Source: VXOI01 sp965261945
Lineage (GTDB): Bacteria; Chloroflexota; Dehalococcoidia; Lucifugimonadales; UBA3495
Length of the DNA: 64,000 nucleotides
Assembly (NCBI GenBank): GCA_965261945.1
Contig: CBDHEF010000002.1
Location: 1,674,001 to 1,738,000 of the forward strand
Direction: 5' to 3'
This document shows positions 58,482 through 64,000 of this stretch, piece by piece. A model generated the notes under the pieces. It was not told the DNA's origin, searched no databases, and saw only the letters and a list, made by a program, of their open reading frames with translations. A program made the position numbers and the translations under genes. The number at the start of each line of letters is the position of its first letter. The first letter of the stretch is position 1.

Positions 58482-58712
58482 ATGTTCGGTTGGATCGCCA
58501 AAAAGCTCTTGAAACGCCGGAGCGGGCAGGGCCGCGCCAAGCATCAGTCCGGGCCTCCCAATGATGCAACCAAGGGAAAGCGCTGGTCGCGGTCGTCCGC
58601 TGGCGATGCAGGCACCGCCGCAGGGGCTGCAATGATAGTGCCGCCGGTATACCACGGCGGCTTTGACGGCGGCGGGCACGGGGGTGGCGGCGATGTTGGC
58701 GGCGGGTTCTAG
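58482..58712 (+). CDS. Small glycine-rich hypothetical protein
   Basis: The 76-residue product starts at ATG 58482 after GAGGAGACAGCG. It reads MFGWIAKKLLKRRSGQGRAKHQSGPPNDATKGKRWSRSSAGDAGTAAGAAMIVPPVYHGGFDGGGHGGGGDVGGGF: an amphipathic basic start and a histidine/glycine-rich tail. The good ribosome site supports translation. Function unknown. Confidence 0.5.
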   Translation: MFGWIAKKLLKRRSGQGRAKHQSGPPNDATKGKRWSRSSAGDAGTAAGAAMIVPPVYHGGFDGGGHGGGGDVGGGF

Positions 58713-58806
58713 CAAAGGTCTGAATAAGTCTCAATTCGCCGTGATTTCAGCTACGGGGAGTAGCGAGTTTCCCTGCTTATTCAGAGGTTCCCTAGCAAAA
58801 ATGCAG

Positions 58807-58837
58807 AAGGGCGTCCCATCGAAGGACGCCCCTGTTT
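58807..58837. terminator. Bidirectional intrinsic terminator
   Basis: GGGCGTCC-CATCGAA-GGACGCCC lies between convergent genes, with CTGTTTT on the plus side and a T-containing tract (TTCTGCATTTTT) on the minus side. It should end aprA transcription and that of the small gene at 58482. Confidence 0.75.
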
Positions 58838-58861
58838 TGGCCCGCTGGCGTCAACTCGCTG

Positions 58862-60739
58862 TCAGGCTGTAATCAGGTTGCGGTACGGGCGAGTCATCAG
58901 GTTCCAGCTATCGGAGTTGCGGTCGTAGCGGGAGTTTACGAAGACCCGCCAGTTGGCGTCGTCCAGGTTGGGGAAGTCGGAGCGATAGTAGTAGCCCGGC
59001 CAGCGGGTTTCCTCCCGGTGGAGCAGGTGACGCAGGTGGGCCTCGCCAACCCAGGCGCGGTGCACCAGCTCCCAGCAACGCATCAGTTCGTGGGGGCTGC
59101 GGGCCGCCAGGTGGGGGAGGTCTTCCCGCAACATTTCGATGAGTTGGATGCCGCGCTCCAGCATCGGGCCATTGGTGGTGTACCAGGCCGAGGTCCCGGC
59201 GCCGTACTCGTCCATGATTTTCTGGAGCCGCACCAGTCCCTGTTTCGGCGTCAGGTAGTTGGGGTTGATTTCCTCGGCGGTGCTTGCGCCCTTGTGCCGG
59301 TCGAAGGTCGCCAGCGGGGCCAGGATCGTCTGTTGCAGTTCCTGTACCTGCTCGCCGGTCACCGCGGGACGAGCCGGGTTGTCGGTCAGGTAGTTGACCG
59401 CGGCCTTGGCGGCGATGCGGCCCTCGGTGAAGGAACCGGACGAGAACTTGTGCGGGGCCGCGCCCACGCCATCGCCGGCGGCGAACAGGCCACGAATGGT
59501 GGTCATTCGGTTGTAGCCCCAGAAGTAGTCGTCGCTGGCGATGTCTTCCGGGCCGCTGACCCAAGCCCCGGCCTCGCCGGAGTGGGAACCCATGATGTAC
59601 GGCTCCGCCAGCACCACTTCCGAAGGCGTCTCTTCCGGCGCGATGTTCTGCGCGGCCCATGTGAGCGCCTGAGAAATGGTCATATCGAGGAAGTCTTCCC
59701 AGGCCTCGTTGCGAACCTGCTCCATCTTGGCCGGGTCCAACGTACCATCAGGACGGGCCGCCAGGGCCTGCATCGCCTGATCGGTGCGCATATACATCGG
59801 GCCCAAGCCGTCGCGGATATCCAGGAACATCTGGTGGTTTCGCAGTGGTGTGGGCGTCGGAATGGCCGAGCCGTAGGGTTCGTACTTCTTCAACTCGTCG
59901 GCGCGGGTAACTGTGTAGTCCTCGCCTAGGGCATTCAGCACCTTGGCGTGGAAGTACTGGAACCACATCCCGACCGGGCCGTAGCCGTCCTTGAAGCGGG
60001 TGGGGACGAAGCGATGCTCCATCTGAGTCATCTCGACCCCGGCGGGAATCATCAACCCGTAGGCGGAGCCGGTGGCGAATACGGAGTACCAAGTGCGTCC
60101 CAGCCCCTCGCCGACCGAGCGGGGGCGGAACACGTTGGACGCGCCGCCCGAGGTGATGATAACCACCGGAGATCGGAAGACGTAGAACTTGTTGTCCCGC
60201 ACCGAGAAGCCCAAGGCCCCGGCAATCTTGCCCGGGTCGTCATCGTCGGTGAGCAGGTGGGTGATAGCGACGCGCTCGTAGATGTTCTCCTGCCCCAGGG
60301 CGGTTCGGGCAGGCTCGGCGGCGATTGGCTTGATGGACTCGCCGTGAATGGGAATCTGCCAGCGGCCAATGCGCTCGTATTGACCGTTTTCCTTCTTCCA
60401 GATGGGCAAGCCCCACTCTTCCAGCAAGTGGACCGAGTTGTCAACGTGGCGGCCCACGTCGTAGACCAGATCCTCGCGGGCCAGCCCCATCATATCGTTG
60501 ACCACGTAGTTGACGAAGTCCTCGGGCGTGTTCCAGCCGTAGCGCTGGCCCATGTAGCAGTTGATGGCCGAGAGGCCCTCGCCGGTGGCGCCGCTGCGCT
60601 CGATTGCCGCCTTCTCCGCCAGCACGACGCGCTTGTCGCCGGCCCAGTATTTCGCCTCGAAGGCTGCGCCGCAGCCCGACATTCCTCCGCCAATAATCAG
60701 GATGTCGCAATCAACCGTTTCTGTGGTTTCAAAAGCCAC
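58862..60739 (-). CDS. aprA: Adenylylsulfate reductase subunit alpha
   Basis: AprA is the FAD-containing catalytic subunit of APS reductase, interconverting APS and sulfite plus AMP. The 625-residue protein begins ETTETVDCDILIIGGGMSGCGAAFEAKYWAG (FAD-binding GxGxxG type), and has SGATGEGLSAINCYMGQRYGWNTPEDFVNYVVNDMMGLAREDLVYDVGRHVDNSVHLLEEWGLPIW and PIHGESIKPIAAEPARTALG, then GTDQ-type contacts further on (RTDQAMQAL). The GTG at 60739 is preferred because GGAGG lies eight bases upstream; a GTG at 60754 is possible. The physiological direction is not set by the sequence. It is third in the sat-aprB-aprA order. Confidence 0.95.
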   Translation of the reverse strand: MAFETTETVDCDILIIGGGMSGCGAAFEAKYWAGDKRVVLAEKAAIERSGATGEGLSAINCYMGQRYGWNTPEDFVNYVVNDMMGLAREDLVYDVGRHVDNSVHLLEEWGLPIWKKENGQYERIGRWQIPIHGESIKPIAAEPARTALGQENIYERVAITHLLTDDDDPGKIAGALGFSVRDNKFYVFRSPVVIITSGGASNVFRPRSVGEGLGRTWYSVFATGSAYGLMIPAGVEMTQMEHRFVPTRFKDGYGPVGMWFQYFHAKVLNALGEDYTVTRADELKKYEPYGSAIPTPTPLRNHQMFLDIRDGLGPMYMRTDQAMQALAARPDGTLDPAKMEQVRNEAWEDFLDMTISQALTWAAQNIAPEETPSEVVLAEPYIMGSHSGEAGAWVSGPEDIASDDYFWGYNRMTTIRGLFAAGDGVGAAPHKFSSGSFTEGRIAAKAAVNYLTDNPARPAVTGEQVQELQQTILAPLATFDRHKGASTAEEINPNYLTPKQGLVRLQKIMDEYGAGTSAWYTTNGPMLERGIQLIEMLREDLPHLAARSPHELMRCWELVHRAWVGEAHLRHLLHREETRWPGYYYRSDFPNLDDANWRVFVNSRYDRNSDSWNLMTRPYRNLITA

Positions 60740-60777
60740 GACTGGAACCTCCACGTTTCAGAATGCCGTCGCTCTTG

Positions 60778-60876
60778 CCGTCATTCCCGCAAAATCGGGA
60801 ATCCATGCAGTTCTGCGATGGTAAAGGCGTTACAGGCGATGGCTAATGATTCCCGCTTTCACGGGAATGGCGGTCT
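60778..60876. repeat. Pair of TTCCCG palindromes between aprB and aprA
   Basis: CATTCCCGCAAAATCGGGAA (60781-60800) and GATTCCCGCTTTCACGGGAA (60848-60867) are two short palindromes of the common TTCCCGCnnnnGCGGGAA type, 47 bases apart. A related ATTCCTGCGAAAGCAGGAAT-like palindrome lies at 63134-63155. They may affect transcript stability between the two subunits. Confidence 0.65.
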
Positions 60877-60903
60877 AGGTGTGCAGGCAATGACGCCTTG
60901 ACA

Positions 60904-61356
60904 CTATCGGGACCCTGGGACAGGCAGCCGGTCCACGCCCAGCCAGTTCGAGTCTCCGGCCAGGTTCTGGCTGCGAAGGTCGGCGGTTCGGTCTTCGGTA
61001 AAGCCCTGATACGGCACAACCGAACCGGCGGGACGAGTGCGCGACGGGTAAGTGAACTCGAAGCGGCGTCCGTCGCGGAACACCACTTCCCATTGCAGTC
61101 CGTCATCCGTTCGGTGGGGCTGCACCAGCGCGCCCAGAGGCACGAAGTCGGCGTAGCCACGGACGTTTATGGCCTCCTGCGGGCAGAGCTTCACGCAGGC
61201 GTAGCACTCCGAGCACATATCGGGTTCCTGGTTGAAACCCTTGTTGGAATCCACGTCCAGGACCATCAGGTCATTGGGGCAGATGTAGACGCACAGGGGC
61301 CCCTGATGCTCCTCAGCGCAGGCGTTGCAGGTATTTGGGTCCACGAATGTCGGCAC
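60904..61356 (-). CDS. aprB: Adenylylsulfate reductase subunit beta
   Basis: The 150-residue iron-sulfur subunit relays electrons to the FAD of AprA. It has two [4Fe-4S] sites: CNACAEEHQGPLCVYIC at residues ~9-25 (with the insertion typical of AprB) and CSECYACVKLCPQEAI at ~48-63. The C-terminal tail (GFTEDRTADLRSQNLAGDSNWLGVDRLPVPGSR) is the part that wraps AprA in known structures. It lies between sat and aprA on the same strand. Confidence 0.95.
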   Translation of the reverse strand: MPTFVDPNTCNACAEEHQGPLCVYICPNDLMVLDVDSNKGFNQEPDMCSECYACVKLCPQEAINVRGYADFVPLGALVQPHRTDDGLQWEVVFRDGRRFEFTYPSRTRPAGSVVPYQGFTEDRTADLRSQNLAGDSNWLGVDRLPVPGSR

Positions 61357-61408
61357 GGCTACCCCCCCGTTTTGAGTTCCTTACTGAATGTCCAGGGCCC
61401 AATAAAGG

Positions 61409-61436
61409 AAAACCCCCTCGCGTCTGAGAGAGGGGG
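61409..61436 (-). terminator. Hairpin with T run between sat and aprB
   Basis: On the minus strand CCCCCTC-TCTCAGACGC-GAGGGGG is followed by TTTTCC, which looks like a weak intrinsic terminator. It would allow sat to be expressed more than aprBA, or aprBA to have its own promoter. Confidence 0.5.
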
Positions 61437-61453
61437 CATACAAAGACAATAAA

Positions 61454-62722
61454 TCAGCCGGATTGACACTCCGTACAGGTGCAAGAGGCCATCTCCGGCA
61501 TGGAGATGACCGGCGTGCGCTGCTCCAGGTATTCCGGTGTTACGAACGGAGAACCCATACCGTATCTCTCGGCGCAGTCGCGCACTACCTCCAGCACTTG
61601 CGGACGCAGCGTGATGGCCTGCGGCCCCTCGCCGCCGTTGATTATGCTGCGAATCAGCGTTCCGGCCAAGTCCTGCTTGCGGTCGCGATGGGCGCAAATT
61701 CCTTCATAGGCCACGCTCTCGCAGACCGGACAGTACCACCATTCCAGGGTGAGAACCGACTTTATACCAAGTTCGGGAAGCGTGTCAAAGACCTCATGGG
61801 CGGCATAGCGTCCGTAGTGGCTGCCCACCCCGGCGTGGTCGCGCCCGAACATGTGGTGCGTGCAACCCAGGTTCTTACGGACGATGGAGTGGAAAACCGC
61901 CTCGCGCGGCCCGGCGTAGCGCATATCCCACATCAACGTCGAAGTCTCGTGAATATCGGGGAGGAAGAATCCTTCTTCGCGCAGCAGGGCGTGGGCCAGG
62001 ACGATGGCTTCGTCAATGTAGTCACCCGGTTTCTTCTCGCCAATGACCGCGCTTACAAGGATGCCATCGGCACCCGAGGCGAGGAGCGCGCCCTTCATCA
62101 TCATCTCGTGGCCGGCGTGGGGCACGTTGCGGGTCTGATGGGCCACGGCGCTCTCCCAGCCCAGCTCGGCCAGCCGTGTCCGCAGTTGCTCCGGCGTCTT
62201 CCAGAAACGGTCGAAGGGCGGGTTGACGCGGGGAGGGTTGACCAGCGTGACTTTGCCGCCGACCAGCATGTCATTCAACGCCATGGTGCGGGCCACTCCC
62301 GGATGCTCCGGGTCGGTGGCGCCATAGACGTTCTGCGCCATAAACAACCTGTCACAGGCGTACACCTCTGCCACATCCAGCGTGGCCAGCGGTTGCCCTT
62401 GATGGGTAAGGAGGACGCGCCCGCCGGGAACTGCGCCGGTTGCGGCCCATTCCGGAATAGAAACGTCCAGGATGATGGGAATGCTCCACACCAAGCCATT
62501 GGCCAGCCGCATCGTCCGCACCACCGAGTCGAGGTCGGCGCGGCCCATAAACCCATCCAACGGCGAAAATACGCCGTAGGCCAAGTTGATGGCCTCCCGC
62601 GCTATCTGGTCGCCGACGGACAATCTGGGCAGCCCGGCGATTGAGTGCGCCGCCTCTGCGGGGGGCGCTACCGAAACCTTCAGATCGCCGCCATGAGGGG
62701 ATAGACTATTATCTACATCCAT
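61454..62722 (-). CDS. sat: Sulfate adenylyltransferase (ATP sulfurylase)
   Basis: The 422-residue enzyme interconverts ATP plus sulfate with APS plus pyrophosphate. Motifs are QIAREAINLAYGVFSPLDGFMGRADLDSVV, SAVAHQTRNVPHAGHEMMMKGAL (the QTRN/HxGH nucleotide-binding site), VLAHALLREEGFFLPDI, and FGRDHAGVGSHYG. The zinc-site cysteines CPVCESVAYEGICAHR and the C-terminal CTCTECQSG are typical of the dissimilatory Sat form. Start ATG 62722 has a weak ribosome site. It is the first gene of the sulfur cluster. A pyrophosphatase for the APS-forming direction, membrane PPase, is at 38880. Confidence 0.95.
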   Translation of the reverse strand: MDVDNSLSPHGGDLKVSVAPPAEAAHSIAGLPRLSVGDQIAREAINLAYGVFSPLDGFMGRADLDSVVRTMRLANGLVWSIPIILDVSIPEWAATGAVPGGRVLLTHQGQPLATLDVAEVYACDRLFMAQNVYGATDPEHPGVARTMALNDMLVGGKVTLVNPPRVNPPFDRFWKTPEQLRTRLAELGWESAVAHQTRNVPHAGHEMMMKGALLASGADGILVSAVIGEKKPGDYIDEAIVLAHALLREEGFFLPDIHETSTLMWDMRYAGPREAVFHSIVRKNLGCTHHMFGRDHAGVGSHYGRYAAHEVFDTLPELGIKSVLTLEWWYCPVCESVAYEGICAHRDRKQDLAGTLIRSIINGGEGPQAITLRPQVLEVVRDCAERYGMGSPFVTPEYLEQRTPVISMPEMASCTCTECQSG

Positions 62723-63423
62723 TGCTCGACCCGTGCGGGGAAGTCTGGTTGACCCTGCACAGTGACCCTTCCGTCCCATTCGGTTGGCTCAGGACAGGCG
62801 TAGGCCCGTGCCTGAACCCGTATCCAGCCCGGCATTATTCGGACGAGACGACTGCCCCGCCCTCCGACGGACTGCTCCCCTGGACTCTGCACCCGTGGCT
62901 GGCCACGGTTGAAAGGAGAATCAGCCCGACGGCAGCGAGTGCCACAATTGCCCGACCGACGCGCCTCCTCGTGAAAACAGGGACCAGTATACGCATCCTT
63001 GCTGTTCTCTCCCGATGAAAGTTGCCCGCGCGCCCCAGCCTGATGCCGCGGTGACCGGCGGGGCTGCTAACGGTTGCGATTTCCGCAGGCAGTATATCCT
63101 AACCCCCGATTCGCGGCTAGTGTTGGAATTCGCCATTCCTGCGAAAGCAGGATTCCATACCTCTTAATCCTCCCTCCCCCTTGGGGGGAGGGCTGGGGTG
63201 AGGGTGAAATCCTAGGATGACACAATGTATCCTCACTTTAAGGGGGGGGACGCCCCCCACCCCCCGCTTTCGCGGGGGCAGGCTTTAACCCTTCCCCAGT
63301 GGGGGAGGGAACTATTAAAAGGCCCTGCATGGAACCATGCTCAACTAATGCGCTGGGCCGTCATGTGATACTATATTCGCCGTAGCCTAGACCTCTTACA
63401 CCTGCTATACCCAGGAGACGAAT
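62723..63423. other. Intergenic region with repeats upstream of sat and a molybdoenzyme gene
   Basis: The 700-base divergent gap holds no gene I can support. 62723-63127 should contain the sat promoter, which I cannot fix. 63134-63155 is a TTCC(T/C)GC-type palindrome, and 63157-63326 a degenerate MITE-like element. Confidence 0.5.
63157..63326. mobile_element. MITE-like element, degenerate inverted copy C
   Basis: Read on the minus strand this copy has the core ATACATTGTGTCATCCTAGG and ATTTCACCCTCACCCCAGCC in the same order as copies A and B, and the end AAAAGGCCCT at 63317-63326 corresponds to AAAAGACCCT. About 36 extra bases, including the hairpin CCCCGCTTTCGCGGGG, are inserted in the G-rich arm. 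Confidence 0.5.
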
Positions 63424-64000
63424 ATGCTGGATTACAAGCCGAACATCGTCCTGTCCAATGAAGAATTTAACGTGGTCGGAACCCGTCCGATACGGCCGGA
63501 CGGCGCCGATAAGGTCACCGGCAGGGCGAGATACGGGGCAGACCAGAGCTTGCCCGGCCTGCTCCACGGCAAGATACTGCGCAGCCCCCATTCTCATGCC
63601 ATCATCAAGTCGGTGGACACCAGCGCCGCCGAGTCCCTGCCCGGCGTCCACGCCGTCGTGACCTCCGCCGACTGGCCCGAAACTTCGGGGCGGCTGGCCG
63701 ACCTGGCCGAGGGCGCTATCCAGAACCTGGGCTTCCTCAGCATGAACGTGCTGGCCCGGGGCAAGGCGCTCTACAAGGGGCACGCCATCGCCGCCGTCGC
63801 CGCCGCCAGCCCCCACGTGGCCGAGAAGGCGCTGGAGCTGATCAAAGTTGACTACGAAGTTCTGACCCCGGTGCTCAGCGCCGACGACGCCATGAAGCCC
63901 GACGCGCCGGCGGTCCACGAGAAGCTGGCCAGCCTCTCCAACCCGGCGATGCGACCCGGCGGACTGCTGAACGAAGACGACGACACCAAGGGCAGCAACA
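63424..64000 (+). CDS. Xanthine-dehydrogenase-family molybdopterin-binding subunit, N-terminal fragment
   Basis: The frame starts at ATG 63424 with AGGAGA upstream and runs off the window after 192 codons. It reads NVVGTRPIRPDGADKVTGRARYGADQSLPGLLHGKILRSPHSHAIIKSVDTSAAESLPGVHAVVTSADWPE, then YKGHAIAAVAAASPHVAEKALELIKVDYEVLTPVLSADDAM. These are the opening domains (Ald_Xan_dh_C, hammerhead) of CoxL/XdhB-type large subunits, which hydroxylate CO, purines, aldehydes or carboxylates. The substrate needs the rest of the protein. Confidence 0.9.
   Translation, partial: MLDYKPNIVLSNEEFNVVGTRPIRPDGADKVTGRARYGADQSLPGLLHGKILRSPHSHAIIKSVDTSAAESLPGVHAVVTSADWPETSGRLADLAEGAIQNLGFLSMNVLARGKALYKGHAIAAVAAASPHVAEKALELIKVDYEVLTPVLSADDAMKPDAPAVHEKLASLSNPAMRPGGLLNEDDDTKGSN

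Overview
The window is a high-GC (about 60%) bacterial chromosome segment. Its gene content points to a Chloroflexota / SAR202-type Dehalococcoidia genome: a branched-chain amino acid ABC operon, paired CaiB-type CoA transferases, LDH2-type dehydrogenase, HpcH/HpaI aldolase, luciferase-like and xanthine-dehydrogenase-type oxidoreductases, and a sat-aprB-aprA sulfur cluster. This assignment is an inference from gene content; no rRNA or other phylogenetic marker was analysed. No phage or transposase genes are visible. A family of small G/C-rich interspersed repeats runs through the intergenic space.

Layout. 1-6412: end of a luciferase-like oxidoreductase, then a complete minus-strand branched-chain amino acid (or related amide) importer, substrate-binding lipoprotein-LivH-LivM-LivG-LivF. 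6563-17906: single genes (Eis-like acetyltransferase, SRPBCC protein, a frameshifted DNA methylase, SAM methyltransferase, GNAT, sugar dehydrogenase lipoprotein, dienelactone hydrolase, NCS2 permease with an extra C-terminal domain) and a tandem hairpin repeat. 17903-19749: an AT-rich type II restriction-modification pair closely resembling EcoRV and M.EcoRV. 20073-25623: VOC protein, tRNA-Met, YbjQ-like protein, two coupled CaiB/BaiF CoA transferases, PfkB kinase, DUF192 lipoprotein. 25858-34700: conserved core genes: PAC2 protein, infC-rpmI-rplT (infC apparently starting at ATC), moeA, pheT and pheS. 34901-44906: LDH2 dehydrogenase, DinB-like protein, 5-formyl-THF cyclo-ligase, membrane pyrophosphatase, phosphoesterase, GT20 trehalose-phosphate-synthase-like enzyme, HAD hydrolase. 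44965-49349: a defence island with a 1048-residue single-chain type ISP-like restriction-modification protein translationally coupled to a RelE-type toxin-antitoxin pair, and a divergent AbrB/PIN toxin-antitoxin pair. 49393-58712: amidase with a small partner, CPBP protease, trpA-aroH-aroF, HpcH aldolase, GNAT, cytidylate-kinase-like protein, rhomboid protease. 58862-62722: aprA, aprB and sat, read in the order sat-aprB-aprA. 63424-end: start of a molybdopterin xanthine dehydrogenase subunit.

How it fits together. The metabolic genes suggest an aerobic or microaerobic heterotroph that imports amino acids, degrades organic acids through CoA transfer and oxidoreductases, and may gain energy from sulfite oxidation through AprBA and Sat; the direction of the sulfur pathway is inference. 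The most notable points are the EcoRV-like system with its R-before-M overlapping order, the restriction enzyme/toxin-antitoxin operon, the ATC start of infC, and a MITE-like repeat whose relatives have been built into the translated 5' ends of livG and a CoA transferase gene. At least three genes carry single-base frameshifts, two of them in short homopolymers, which may be real decay or assembly error.
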